Positions 1-9,835 of a stretch of DNA of 49,955 nucleotides are shown piece after piece. Under the pieces are notes generated by a model, which was given only the letters and a program-made list of their open reading frames with translations, was not told the origin of the DNA and made no database searches. Numbering within the stretch: the first letter of the stretch is position 1; every line of letters begins with the position of its first letter. Source of the DNA: Dehalococcoidia bacterium (lineage in GTDB: Bacteria; Chloroflexota; Dehalococcoidia; Tepidiformales; Tepidiformaceae); contig JAJEIT010000052.1 of NCBI GenBank assembly GCA_022827945.1, positions 1 to 49,955 of the forward strand, given 5' to 3'. A program made the position numbers and the translations under genes.

Positions 1-1326
<1,326 letters not shown>

Positions 1327-2103
1327 CTACCGCCGCAGCAGTCCCCGCAGGCGCCGCCGCAGCCCCTCGCCGTCGCCCCGCCGCGCGATCGTGCTCGCCG
1401 CCGCCCGTGCCGATTCCTCCAGTGCGCCGTCGAGCGGGGCCAGTGTGACCCCCTCCCCGTACCGCCGCGCGAGCGCCTTGCCCAGCAGGAAGTCCGCGAC
1501 CGCCGGGTTCTTCGGGAGCAGGCTCCCGTGCAGGTACGTCCCGATCGCGTTCCCCACCCGCGCCCCCTCCGACCCGTCCCTGCCGTTGTTCCCCCGCCCC
1601 GCGATCACCTCGCCGAGGGGTTCCTGCCCGTCGTCGAGCCAGGTGCGCCCGCCGTGGTTCTCGAAGCCCACTACCTCCCCGAACTCCGTCTGCAGCAGCA
1701 CGTTGCCGATGGCGCGCTCCGCCCCCTCTCCCGCGTGGACCGTCTCCATGCGGAACACCCCGATGCCCGGAAGCACGCCCCCGTCCGCGTCTACATAACG
1801 CTCACCGAACAACTGGAACCCCCCGCACACCGCCAGCGCCGGCAGCCCGTCCTCGATCGCCGCCCGGATCGCCCGGCCCCTCCCCGCGAGGTCGTCGGCG
1901 ATGCGCCGCTGCTCGCGATCCTCCCCTCCGCCGATGATGAGCAGGTCGTACTCGCCCGGGTCGAACGCATCCCCGATGCCGATCCCGTCGATGTCGAGGG
2001 AGATGCCCCGCGCCTCGCAGCGGTAGCGCAGCGCGATCGCGTTCCCGCGATCCCCGTACACGTTCATCACGTCCGCATACAGGTGCGCCAGCCGCAACCG
2101 CAT
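1327..2103 (-). CDS. gatD: GatD-type glutamine amidotransferase (lipid II amidation, MurT partner)
   Basis: Class I glutamine amidotransferase of the CobB/CobQ-like GatD family, which supplies ammonia to MurT for amidation of the lipid II stem-peptide glutamate. Signature segments are [14 protein letters not shown] near the N-terminus, [20 protein letters not shown] with the nucleophile Cys93, and [12 protein letters not shown] with the catalytic His192. These positions match Staphylococcus aureus GatD (Cys94/His189) if translation starts at 2103; an in-frame ATG at 2121 would add six residues. Neither start has a strong ribosome-binding site. MurT, the usual neighbour, is not visible here, so the partner must be elsewhere or the role differs. 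Confidence 0.88.
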   Translation of the reverse strand: MRLRLAHLYADVMNVYGDRGNAIALRYRCEARGISLDIDGIGIGDAFDPGEYDLLIIGGGEDREQRRIADDLAGRGRAIRAAIEDGLPALAVCGGFQLFGERYVDADGGVLPGIGVFRMETVHAGEGAERAIGNVLLQTEFGEVVGFENHGGRTWLDDGQEPLGEVIAGRGNNGRDGSEGARVGNAIGTYLHGSLLPKNPAVADFLLGKALARRYGEGVTLAPLDGALEESARAAASTIARRGDGEGLRRRLRGLLRR

Positions 2104-2139
2104 CCCGTCCCCGTCCGGCATAGAATCCCAATGCTATTA

Positions 2140-2290
2140 TGGTGGAGCGGCGGGGAGTCGAACCCCGGAGGCACGGCCCTAACACCTGCCCGAGAACCGT
2201 CTCACCGCCCCAGAGGCCGGCGCTCTAAGATGCGCCGGTTTTCTGCATCTTGGGGGCTAACCCCTCCTTGCGTCGGAGCGTAAACTAATA
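2140..2290 (-). ncRNA. ssrA: tmRNA (ssrA) 3'-domain, apparently lacking its 5' part
   Basis: On the minus strand a T-arm (CGGGG stem, TTCGACT loop, CCCCG) is followed by a seven-base acceptor strand, a discriminator A and an encoded CCA ending at 2140. Upstream lies a clean H-type pseudoknot: AAGAT (2251-2247) pairs with ATCTT (2231-2227), and CCGGCGC (2238-2232) with GCGCCGG (2223-2217). A further GGGG/CCCC hairpin sits at 2264-2253. T-arm plus pseudoknots is the architecture of a tmRNA 3' half. I could not find the tag reading frame or the 5' acceptor/D-like domain; the DNA where they should lie encodes the promoter and 5' end of the next gene. It may be a remnant at an integration junction or one piece of a split tmRNA. 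GGGGCGG at 2211-2205 could also pair with the acceptor strand, so another structured RNA is not excluded. Confidence 0.6.
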
Positions 2291-2311
2291 GCACCGCTAA
2301 ATCAAGCGTTC

Positions 2312-2358
2312 TTGACACCACAGTCAACGTTTTGGCACTATGGTGAATAACACATAGT
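2312..2358 (+). promoter_or_regulatory. Putative autoregulated promoter with two dyads
   Basis: A -35-like TTGACA (2312-2317) lies 18 bases before a weak -10-like CACTAT (2336-2341). The first dyad is TTGAC-N6-GTCAA (2312-2327), which overlaps the -35. The second is ACTATG-N10-CATAGT (2337-2342 and 2353-2358), which overlaps the -10. Both lie just upstream of a gene with a probable DNA-binding domain, so self-repression is plausible. An AGGAG Shine-Dalgarno follows at 2362-2366. Confidence 0.4.
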
Positions 2359-2373
2359 CACAGGAGCCCGGCG

Positions 2374-3153
2374 ATGGTGACGAAGCGGCGAAGCCCCAAC
2401 TACCCACGAATTGACTTGGGGAAGGCGGTCGAACGCACGAGGCAACTCTATCGCGCCGTCGAGCGGGGGGAGTTTACCTCTGTCGACGCGGCGAAGGCGT
2501 GGGGCTACAGCCGGCCAAACGGTCTGTCTCAAAAGATTTTCGGTGCTCTCAAGCAGTATGGACTCGTTGAGCAGAGGAAGGGCCAGAACGGCACTATCAC
2601 ACCCCGTGGCGTTACCGTCTCACTCCGGGACGCTACCTCCGCGGAGTATGTTCAGGCTCTGGAGGAGGCGGCAGAGGAGCCACCTCTCTTTGCGGAGCTC
2701 CTGGCTGAAGGTAGGGCGAACTCCGCACGAGATGCTTTGCTCCAACACCTCGTGGTAAATAGGGACTTTACAACTGATGGAGCATCACGATTCATAGATG
2801 TATTTCAAGCTACAAAACCCTTTGCCACTCAGGCTGCGGAAGACGAGGTTGCTGAAGGGGATCACGTAAGCGACGGAGAGGCAGACGACGGGCTAGCACC
2901 GGTAGGAGATATCCGGGACAACCGTGGGGAGCCCGCGAGCCACCAAGGTGGCGCCCGCGTGGCGGATAACGCCACGCGGCTTCCCCTTCGTTTGTCAGGG
3001 GGCTATGTCGCTGTCGTCGAGCTTCCAGCCGCCATGACGGAGCAGGCATGGGCTCACATGCTGCAGTACCTGGAAGTCATGAAGCCAGCCTACGTCGATG
3101 AGGCTGTGCCCCCAGTCGGGACGCATCCACAGGGTGGAGAGGAGCAGGAGTAG
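2374..3153 (+). CDS. Winged-helix-like conserved hypothetical protein, probably acquired
   Basis: A 259-residue protein of unknown function. The N-terminal 80 residues contain SVDAAKAWGYSR followed by ALKQYGLVEQRKG and a basic strand, a helix-turn-helix/winged-helix pattern. I recall similar N-termini (SPNYP plus an AxxWGYS motif) in a scattered family of uncharacterised bacterial proteins. The middle (about 95-150) is helical with PPLFAELLAEG; about 150-210 looks disordered and acidic; the last 50 residues may form a small separate module. The start at 2374 has an AGGAG site 7 bases upstream. Codon use (TTT, TAT, CTA, GAT) is clearly less GC-biased than in its neighbours, and it abuts the tmRNA fragment, both signs of horizontal transfer. 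Confidence 0.75.
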   Translation: MVTKRRSPNYPRIDLGKAVERTRQLYRAVERGEFTSVDAAKAWGYSRPNGLSQKIFGALKQYGLVEQRKGQNGTITPRGVTVSLRDATSAEYVQALEEAAEEPPLFAELLAEGRANSARDALLQHLVVNRDFTTDGASRFIDVFQATKPFATQAAEDEVAEGDHVSDGEADDGLAPVGDIRDNRGEPASHQGGARVADNATRLPLRLSGGYVAVVELPAAMTEQAWAHMLQYLEVMKPAYVDEAVPPVGTHPQGGEEQE

Positions 3154-3219
3154 AGGTACCTGCGGGAGGGTGGCTGCGCGCTTGCCCGCGCTGCGCTCAA
3201 ATGTTCTAGACTGCGCAGC

Positions 3220-5319
3220 GTGACCGCCACCGCCCCCACTTCCCCTGCCCCTCCCCACGACCCCCGCGCCCTCACCCCCGCCCGCGAGCAGCTCCGCGAG
3301 GTCTTCGGCTACGGCGAGTTCCTTCCCGGCCAGGCCGAGGTCGTCGCTTCCGTCCTCTCCGGGCGCGACACGCTCGCCGTCCTCCCGACCGGCGGCGGCA
3401 AGAGCGTCTGCTACCAGCTCCCCGCCCTCCTCCTCGATGGCCTTACGCTCGTCGTCTCTCCCCTCCTTGCGCTGATGAAGGACCAGGTCGACGCCCTCAC
3501 CCGGAACGGCGTCGCCGCCGCGGCCGTCAACTCGACCGTGCCCCGCGAGGAGCAGGCCGACATCCTGCGCCGCGCCGCTGATGGCGACCTCCGCCTCCTC
3601 TACGTCGCCCCCGAGCGCTTCTCCGATGGCCGCTTCGTTGCCGCCCTTCGCGGCGTCAACGTCCCCCTTCTCGCCATCGACGAGGCGCACTGCATCTCCC
3701 AGTGGGGCCACGACTTCCGCCCCAGCTACCGCGACCTCGGCGCCGCCCGCGCCCGCCTCGGCAACCCACCGATCGTCGCCCTCACCGCCACCGCCGACCC
3801 CCGCGTCCGCGACGACATCGTCGAGCGCCTCGGCCTCGACGATCCCGACATCCGCATCGCCGGCTTCGACCGCCCCAACCTTCGCTTCCACGCCCTCCGC
3901 ATCCGCAGCCAGAAGGAGAAGCTGGAGCAGATTGCCGAGCTTCTCCAGGCCCTCGGCGGCGAGGCTTCCGCCATCGTCTACTGCGCCACCCGCAAGCGCG
4001 TCGAGTCGCTCTCGGCAGCGCTCCAGGCGCGACGCATCCGCTGCGCCCGCTACCACGCCGGCCTCCCCGAGGAGGACCGCGTCCGCATCCAGAACGCCTT
4101 CGCCCGCGACAGCGTCCGCATCATCATCGCGACCAACGCCTTCGGCCTCGGCATCGACAAGCCCGACGTCCGCCTCGTCGTTCACCACGACCTGCCCGAG
4201 TCCATCGAGGCCTACTACCAGGAGGCGGGCCGCGCCGGACGCGACGGCGACCCCGCCGAGTGCGTCCTCTACTACGCCCCCCGCGACCGCGGACTGCGCG
4301 AGTTCTTCATCGAGCTTTCCCACCCCTCGCCCGAGACCGTGCTCGAGGTCTACCGCGCCCTCGTGCGGCGCGCCGGCGACCGCGAGATCATCGACGACCT
4401 CGTCGACAGCGAAGAGACGCCCGGCGTGAACGCCGCCGTCCAGGCGCTCGTCGAATCCGGGCTCGCCCAGCGCCAGGGGCGCCTTGCCTGGGCCCTTCGC
4501 CCCGACGGCGAGGACGCGATCGATCTCGCCGGGCTGGAGGAGCACCGCGCCCACGCCACCGCCAAGCTCGACGCGATGCAGTCCTACGCCGAGTCGGCGA
4601 GCTGCCTGCGCGCCCGCGTCCTCGACTATTTCGGCGACACCGACGGCGCCCGCGCCTGCGGGAACTGCGGCCCCTGCCTCGCCCCCACCCGCCGCCGCGA
4701 GGCCGACACGGAAGCCCCGCTCTTCCTCGAGCTGCGCGCCCTCCGCCGTCGCCTTGCCGAGGAGGAAGGCGTCCCGCCCTACGTCATCTTCAGCGACGCC
4801 ACCCTGCACGACATGGTCGAGCAGCGCCCAACGACCGAGGCGGGCCTGCTCCAGGTTAGCGGCGTGGGACGCGTCAAGGCCGAGCGTTACGGCCCCGCCT
4901 TCCTCGCCGTCATCACCTCGAACCGCGGCGAAACGCCGCCCCCTCCCGATGCGCCGCCTGCCCCCGAACCTCCCCGCTCCCTCGTCAAACCCCGCGCCGG
5001 CGCCAACCTTCCTCCTACCGCCCAGCGCACCCTTGAGCTGCACCACGAGGGGCTTTCCATCGACGAGATCGCGGCCCGCCGGGGCTTCAAGGCCCAGACT
5101 ATTGCCCAGCACCTCGCCCGTTTCATCGAGCAGGGCCAGATAGAGGATGTGCGCCCCTGGGTCAGCGACACCGACCTCGCCCGCATCCGCCGCATCGCCG
5201 CCGGACGTCCCCTCGCCGCCCTCCGCCCCCTCCGCGAAGCCCTCGGCGGCGACCTCTCCTACGACCAGCTCACCCTCGCCCGCGCTTACCTCAACCGCGA
5301 GCTCCGCGACTCCGGCTAG
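3220..5319 (+). CDS. recQ: ATP-dependent DNA helicase RecQ
   Basis: A 3'-5' superfamily II helicase for recombination and replication-fork repair. Walker A PTGGGKS is at 56-62, the DEAH box at 154-157, and the helicase C-terminal block includes YYQEAGRAGRDG. A zinc site is formed by Cys462, Cys480, Cys483 and Cys486 around VLDYFGD. An HRDC domain follows (about 500-567) and then a C-terminal helix-turn-helix (about 600-640, SIDEIAARRGFKAQTI). In E. coli a winged helix sits between the zinc site and HRDC; here that gap is only about 15 residues, and a winged-helix-like segment (about 395-445) lies before the zinc site. The GTG start at 3220 follows a 66-base gap. It is convergent with the membrane-protein gene that ends at 5329. 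Confidence 0.95.
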   Translation: MTATAPTSPAPPHDPRALTPAREQLREVFGYGEFLPGQAEVVASVLSGRDTLAVLPTGGGKSVCYQLPALLLDGLTLVVSPLLALMKDQVDALTRNGVAAAAVNSTVPREEQADILRRAADGDLRLLYVAPERFSDGRFVAALRGVNVPLLAIDEAHCISQWGHDFRPSYRDLGAARARLGNPPIVALTATADPRVRDDIVERLGLDDPDIRIAGFDRPNLRFHALRIRSQKEKLEQIAELLQALGGEASAIVYCATRKRVESLSAALQARRIRCARYHAGLPEEDRVRIQNAFARDSVRIIIATNAFGLGIDKPDVRLVVHHDLPESIEAYYQEAGRAGRDGDPAECVLYYAPRDRGLREFFIELSHPSPETVLEVYRALVRRAGDREIIDDLVDSEETPGVNAAVQALVESGLAQRQGRLAWALRPDGEDAIDLAGLEEHRAHATAKLDAMQSYAESASCLRARVLDYFGDTDGARACGNCGPCLAPTRRREADTEAPLFLELRALRRRLAEEEGVPPYVIFSDATLHDMVEQRPTTEAGLLQVSGVGRVKAERYGPAFLAVITSNRGETPPPPDAPPAPEPPRSLVKPRAGANLPPTAQRTLELHHEGLSIDEIAARRGFKAQTIAQHLARFIEQGQIEDVRPWVSDTDLARIRRIAAGRPLAALRPLREALGGDLSYDQLTLARAYLNRELRDSG

Positions 5320-5328
5320 CGGTCTCTG

Positions 5329-6213
5329 CTACGACTCGAAGTCGACCAACCACCGCAGCATCTCGCGCGGTGGCGGCAGCCGGTCCCGGTAGCGTACGTA
5401 CAGGATCGTCGCCGGCGTGGCGATCGCGACGATGATGAGCCCCCCGAACACGAAACGCGCCGTCCACGAGTGGTTCAGCGAATCTCCGAATCCCACCACG
5501 ACCGCCGTCGGCACGATCGACCCGAACAGGACGAGCGCCATGAAGAAGCGGAACGACATCGGCGTCAGCCCCGCCGCGTAGGCGGCGAAGTCGAACGAGA
5601 TCGGCATCATCCGCCACCAGAACACGAGCTGCGGGCCGATCTCGCGCGCCAGCAGGTCGATGCGCTCCGCCCCCCGTTCCCCCACCAGCCGCGGGATGAA
5701 CTGCCGCCCGAAGTGCCGGGAGATCCAGAAGATGATCGCCGCCCCGATCATCTGCCCGATGACCGCGTAGACCACCCCGAGCACCGTCCCCCAGATGAGC
5801 CCCGCCGCGATCATGAAGGGCGGGTTCGGGATCGGCGCGAACACCATCGCCGCCGCCAGGATCGCGATCAGGAGCACCGGCCCCCACGGGCCCAGCCCTT
5901 CGCCCCACTCGCGGATGTCGTCCGTCTCCAGGTCTCCGAGGGCAAAGTCGCCGATGATGAATACCACTGCCAGCGCCAACGCAGCTACGCCGATGACCCG
6001 CCGCCGCCGTGCCGGGTCGAGCAGCAGTGGCTGGTCCTCCCCTCCCTGCCCCTGCTCTGATCCGAATCGGTCGCTCATCTCCCCCCACGCGATCCACGCC
6101 ACCACGATGCCCGCCGCCAGCGCTACGCCCGTCGTATCGAAGGCCTCGCGGAGTCCGAACGCGACGGCCGCCCCCGCCGCCAGCGCCACCGCCAGGATTA
6201 CCGTGTCGCGCAT
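5329..6213 (-). CDS. TVP38/TMEM64 (VTT-domain, DedA-like) membrane protein
   Basis: A 294-residue inner-membrane protein. Two hydrophobic helices occupy residues 1-45; a charged loop rich in Glu/Gln/Arg precedes a third helix near 75-90. The VTT domain follows, with the typical re-entrant motif FAPIPNPPFMIAAGLIWG and the GQMIGAAIIFWISRHFGR segment, then two or three further helices. VTT proteins are linked to phospholipid scrambling or carrier recycling in better-studied relatives; no substrate can be read here. It lies 38 bases downstream of the TreT-like gene on the same strand and could be co-transcribed with it. It contains an N-terminal extension relative to short TVP38 proteins. Confidence 0.85.
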   Translation of the reverse strand: MRDTVILAVALAAGAAVAFGLREAFDTTGVALAAGIVVAWIAWGEMSDRFGSEQGQGGEDQPLLLDPARRRRVIGVAALALAVVFIIGDFALGDLETDDIREWGEGLGPWGPVLLIAILAAAMVFAPIPNPPFMIAAGLIWGTVLGVVYAVIGQMIGAAIIFWISRHFGRQFIPRLVGERGAERIDLLAREIGPQLVFWWRMMPISFDFAAYAAGLTPMSFRFFMALVLFGSIVPTAVVVGFGDSLNHSWTARFVFGGLIIVAIATPATILYVRYRDRLPPPREMLRWLVDFES

Positions 6214-6250
6214 CGCGACCGATCGTACGGGATGGGGAGGGCGCTGCCCG

Positions 6251-7687
6251 TCAGGCCAACAGTCCGTTCAGCAGGTCGTGGTACTGCGCCAGGTGGCGGA
6301 TCCCGAGGAAGTCGGCCCGCACTCGTTCGCGCGCATTGGCGCCCAGCTCCGCCGCCAGCTCCTCGTCGTCCATCACGCGGCAGAGCGCGTCGCCCAGCGC
6401 CTCCACGTCCGCCGGGTCGTCCAGCAGCAGCCCCTCCTCGCCGTGGCTGACTTGGTCCTGCAGGCCGCCCACGCGGCTCGCGATCACCGGCCGGCTCTTC
6501 CACATCGCCTCCGTCAGCGTGAGCCCGAACCCCTCGCGCAGGCTCTTCTGCACGATCACGCTCGCGTGCCGCTGGAGTGCGTTCACCATGGCCGCGTTCT
6601 CGCCCACGTCGTCCATGGGAAGCGTCGCCAGGTGCATGCGCGACCGCAGGTGCTCGGGGAAGGCCGCCCACTCCGCCTTCAGCTCCTCCAGCACGATGCC
6701 GCCCTCCGGGTCGTCCGTGACCCCCGAGACATCGGGCCCCGCCAGCACGAGCTGCGACCGCCCGTCCGCGTCGCAGCGCTCGACGAACGAGGCGAAGCCG
6801 CGCATCACACCACCATGGTCCTTGAGCGGATCCCAGCGTGAGACCTGCACGATGAGCGGGTCCTCCCGGTCCGGCGCGTCCCCCTCGCGAAGCACACTTG
6901 CCTGTCGCTCGACCGATCCGGTCGTGCCGTCCTCCCGTGTGAAGCTCCGCGGACCGTCGCCGGCCGGCCCCGAGATGAGACCGCTCTGCGCGAGGATCGC
7001 GCGCGTGACGTTGTCGTCCTGCTCCTCGTTCTTCGCCGAGAACGCGTCGATCGACGGCTGCACGACCGCGCTCCGGCCGTCGTCGAGGATTGGAGGGATG
7101 TACGCCTGCCGCGAGAACACGCGCAGGGGGACGTCGCGCACGTGCGGCGCCAGGAACCCCCAGCCTCGCTCCGCCTCGGGCGTCAGGTCCTCCGTGCCGA
7201 TGTGACAGCGCCAGATCACCGTTGCACCGTGCGCCATCAGGGCCGGCGCCATGCCCGCAGTCTGCGGGTCGTGCAGGAAGACAGCGTCCCCGGGTCGCAG
7301 GTCCTCGAGGAACGCCTCGATGTTCGGGGTCAGCACCTCCCCGTACACCCGCGATGCCTGCGCGCCGAGCGGCGAACCGTCCCCCTCAGAGCCGTGCAAG
7401 GAGTGATGCAGCCGCTTCGTGATGCGGAAGAACTCCGGCTCGCCCTCGATCACGGCCCAGCGTGCGTCGATGCCCGCCCCCCGCGCGTACGCCAGCAGCG
7501 AGCGCAGCATCTCCGCGACGCCCCCGCCTTCCGCCGTCGAGTTCAGGTGCCAGACCGTGCGCCCGCCGAGCAGCTCCCGGCTGCGTTCCAGCACGGCTAC
7601 CGCCCGTTCGTAGGCGGCCGGCTCCACGACCTCGCGGAAGCGATCAAGGGAGTAGGTGCGGAGGTCGACCTGGCTCAGTGGGGACAT
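6251..7687 (-). CDS. treT: Trehalose synthase TreT-like glycosyltransferase (GT4)
   Basis: A 478-residue cytosolic GT4 enzyme. The N-terminal half carries the TreT hallmarks: TVWHLNSTAEGGGVAEML, WAVIEGEPEFFRITKRLHH and the segment FLHDPQTAGMAP. The C-terminal half is a GT-B nucleotide-sugar domain with VSRWDPLKDHGGVMRGF, SLREGFGLTLTEAMWKSRP and the E-x7-E-type region. TreT reversibly joins an NDP-glucose and glucose to form trehalose. The start at 7687 (ATG, GAGAGG about 10 bases upstream) gives the family N-terminus LRTYSLDRF. A different GT4 specificity (trehalose phosphorylase-like) is possible. Confidence 0.85.
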   Translation of the reverse strand: MSPLSQVDLRTYSLDRFREVVEPAAYERAVAVLERSRELLGGRTVWHLNSTAEGGGVAEMLRSLLAYARGAGIDARWAVIEGEPEFFRITKRLHHSLHGSEGDGSPLGAQASRVYGEVLTPNIEAFLEDLRPGDAVFLHDPQTAGMAPALMAHGATVIWRCHIGTEDLTPEAERGWGFLAPHVRDVPLRVFSRQAYIPPILDDGRSAVVQPSIDAFSAKNEEQDDNVTRAILAQSGLISGPAGDGPRSFTREDGTTGSVERQASVLREGDAPDREDPLIVQVSRWDPLKDHGGVMRGFASFVERCDADGRSQLVLAGPDVSGVTDDPEGGIVLEELKAEWAAFPEHLRSRMHLATLPMDDVGENAAMVNALQRHASVIVQKSLREGFGLTLTEAMWKSRPVIASRVGGLQDQVSHGEEGLLLDDPADVEALGDALCRVMDDEELAAELGANARERVRADFLGIRHLAQYHDLLNGLLA

Positions 7688-7820
7688 GGCGGCTCGCCTC
7701 TCGGGGAGGTTGGCGGCAGCGTATCGCAGTCCCCCGCTACGGAAACGCCGCGCCTCCGCGGGGGCAATGCCACGGCGAGTTGCGTACCATGCGGGCGCGA
7801 ACCCGTCTCAGGAGAAACCC

Positions 7821-9002
7821 ATGCCAGGAGCGCTCGAAGGAGTCCGCATCCTCGACTTCACCCGCTACCAGCAGGGCCCCTTCGCGACCGTCCTGCTTTC
7901 CGATCTTGGCGCCGACGTGATTAAGGTCGAGGAGCCTACCCATGGCGACCTCGGCCGCAGCCTGGGTCTGCAACCTGATGGCTGGTGTGCGTACTTCCAG
8001 GCGCTCAACCGCAACAAGCGCTCCCTCACTATCGACACGCGGACGCCCGAGGGCCGCGAGATCATCTACCGGCTCATCCCCGAGACCGATGTCGTCACCG
8101 ACAACTTCCGGCCCGGCACGATGAAGCGCTTTGGCCTCGACCACGAGTCCCTCGCCGCCATCAACCCCCGCATCATCACCGCCAGCGCCTCCGGCTTCGG
8201 GCCGAAGGGTCCCCACGCGCACGAGCCCTCCTTCGACTCCATCGGCCAGGCGATGGGCGGCCACATGGTCGCCCAGGGGGGCGGCCCCGGCAGCGAGCCC
8301 GCCGTTGTCATCGGGGGCATGGCCGACCAGGTCGGCGCCATGATCTTCGCCCTCGGCATCTGCGCCGCCATCGCCGGACGCGAGCTGCAGGGCGTCGGCC
8401 AGCACGTCGATACCTCCCTCCTCGGCTCCCAGCTTGCGCTGCAGGGTCTTGGCCTCACCGGCTTCCTGCGCCAGAAACAGCAGCGGCCCAGTGGTCCCCG
8501 CTGGAACCCGCTCTTCACCTACTACCCCTGCGCCGACGGCCTCTACCTCAGCCTCGGCCTGCTCGACCCAAAGTGGTGGCCCGCCTTCTGCGAAGTCCTC
8601 GAGCGCGAGGACCTCATGGTCGATGAGCGTTTCGCCGAGCCGGCGGGCCGCACCGGCAACCGCGAAGCGCTCATCGAGGAGCTGAATCGCACCTTCGCCA
8701 CGAAGCCGCGCGACGAGTGGCTCCGGCTCCTCAAGGCCGCGAGCCTCCCCTGCGGCCCGGTCAACGACTATGCGGCCGTGGCGAAGGAGCCCCAGGTCAT
8801 CGCCAACGAGTACCTCACGACCCTGCAGGATCCGAACCTTGGTGAAGTCGGCGTCGTCGGGACCCCGATCAACATGAGCGAAACCCCCTCCGGCCCCAGG
8901 TCGACCGCTCCGGACCTCGGCCAGCACACCGAGGAGATCCTGCTAGGGCTGGACTACACCTGGGATGACATCGAGCGCTTCAAGGATGGCGGCGTCATCT
9001 AG
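7821..9002 (+). CDS. Family III (CaiB/BaiF) CoA-transferase
   Basis: A 393-residue enzyme that moves CoA between carboxylic acids. It opens LEGVRILDFTRYQQGPF, with LSDLGADVIKVEEPTHGD, both diagnostic of the family; the likely catalytic aspartate is Asp139 in PSFDSIGQAMGG. The frame is open to 7656, but the ATG at 7821 has a clear AGGAG (7810-7814) and gives the family N-terminus. The C-terminal half (CGPVNDYAAVAKEPQV and the closing LGLDYTWDDIERFK) is complete. A second, distinct member lies at 30400-31584. Context (acyl-CoA dehydrogenase, SDR, transporters) suggests acid activation in a catabolic route; the substrate cannot be read. Confidence 0.93.
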   Translation: MPGALEGVRILDFTRYQQGPFATVLLSDLGADVIKVEEPTHGDLGRSLGLQPDGWCAYFQALNRNKRSLTIDTRTPEGREIIYRLIPETDVVTDNFRPGTMKRFGLDHESLAAINPRIITASASGFGPKGPHAHEPSFDSIGQAMGGHMVAQGGGPGSEPAVVIGGMADQVGAMIFALGICAAIAGRELQGVGQHVDTSLLGSQLALQGLGLTGFLRQKQQRPSGPRWNPLFTYYPCADGLYLSLGLLDPKWWPAFCEVLEREDLMVDERFAEPAGRTGNREALIEELNRTFATKPRDEWLRLLKAASLPCGPVNDYAAVAKEPQVIANEYLTTLQDPNLGEVGVVGTPINMSETPSGPRSTAPDLGQHTEEILLGLDYTWDDIERFKDGGVI

Positions 9003-9014
9003 CGCGCCGCCGGG

Positions 9015-9806
9015 TTACTCCTCGATCTCGTCCAGCCCCTCCGCCGTCAGGCGAATCGCCGCCGTCGGGAATTCTGGGTTGCGCGGGTTGTCCGTGTGGT
9101 AGACCTCGATCAGCTCCCGGCCCAGCAGCTCCTTCATCAGGGCGTGGGTCAAGCGGTCGTTCGCCCAGCGTACGCCCGTGACGTTCGCCAGCCGGTTCCG
9201 CCGGAAGTGCTCGAATCCGACGAACGGCAGGCGCTCGTCCATGTCGTAAATCGCCTCGAGAATGTCCCACTGCCGGTCGTCGACGATCGCCGTCGCCACG
9301 GCCCGCAGCGCCTCGTTGGCCTCCTGCTCGCCCTCGAGCGCGAGCACCGGAGCGAGCTGGTACGTGCCCGGATCGGTGGTTTCCACCAGGTCCCGATACT
9401 TCAAGTGCGAGAGGTTGGGAGAGACGCTGCTGGCGGGCGCGCCCGCGATCTCCGCGATCTCCTGATAGTGCATCGCTTCGGTGGCGCCTGCGAGGATGCC
9501 GAGCACGGCCGTCTGGCGGGGCAGGACTGAAAAGTCCGCTGCCGTCGCGGCCTCCGGTGGCCCCTGCTCGGTCGGTTCGTCCTCATCCTCGGGATCCACC
9601 GGTCGCTCCGGTTCGGGCGCCAGCTCCGGGCGCAGTACGGCGAGCGTCTTCTGCATCGCCTCGATCTTCTCGTTCACGTCGGAGAGCGACTCATGCTTCT
9701 CCCCGAGGTCGCGCTCTATCGTCGCGATCTCGCTGAGGATGATTTCGCGCTCGCCCTGGAGGCGCGTCAGCGCCTCGCTGAGTTCGTCGGCTGCCGTCGC
9801 GGTCAT
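9015..9806 (-). CDS. Coiled-coil and winged-helix putative transcriptional regulator
   Basis: A 263-residue protein not matching a named family that I recognise. Residues 5-58 have heptad spacing with many Glu/Leu/Ile, a likely dimeric coiled coil. An acidic Pro/Glu linker (60-90) follows, then a winged-helix-like unit (about 95-150: VLGILAGATEAMHYQEIAE with VSPNLSHLKYRDLVE), and a second helical region ending in LMKELLGRELIEVYHTDNPR. The pattern suggests a DNA-binding regulator. A CACAC-AA-GTGTG palindrome lies 30 bases upstream of its ATG, compatible with autoregulation. It converges with the CoA-transferase gene, with only 12 bases between stops. Confidence 0.7.
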   Translation of the reverse strand: MTATAADELSEALTRLQGEREIILSEIATIERDLGEKHESLSDVNEKIEAMQKTLAVLRPELAPEPERPVDPEDEDEPTEQGPPEAATAADFSVLPRQTAVLGILAGATEAMHYQEIAEIAGAPASSVSPNLSHLKYRDLVETTDPGTYQLAPVLALEGEQEANEALRAVATAIVDDRQWDILEAIYDMDERLPFVGFEHFRRNRLANVTGVRWANDRLTHALMKELLGRELIEVYHTDNPRNPEFPTAAIRLTAEGLDEIEE

Positions 9807-9835
9807 GCCCGATAGCCCCTATTCAACGGTTGCTA

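Noticed and set aside
2205..2211. GGGGCGG (minus strand) complementary to the acceptor strand, making a 72-base tRNA-like unit
   Set aside because: The intervening bases form no D-arm or anticodon arm, and the pseudoknot upstream argues for a tmRNA domain; kept only as a caveat in the ncRNA entry.
2461..2540. Possible tmRNA 5' end antisense to the winged-helix gene (GTCGACAGAGG)
   Set aside because: No GGGG acceptor start or tag frame around it, and the bases are explained by the coding sequence.
2995..5112. Long antisense open frame across recQ
   Set aside because: Repetitive Gly/Ala/Glu/Val translation and no homology; shadow of the helicase gene.
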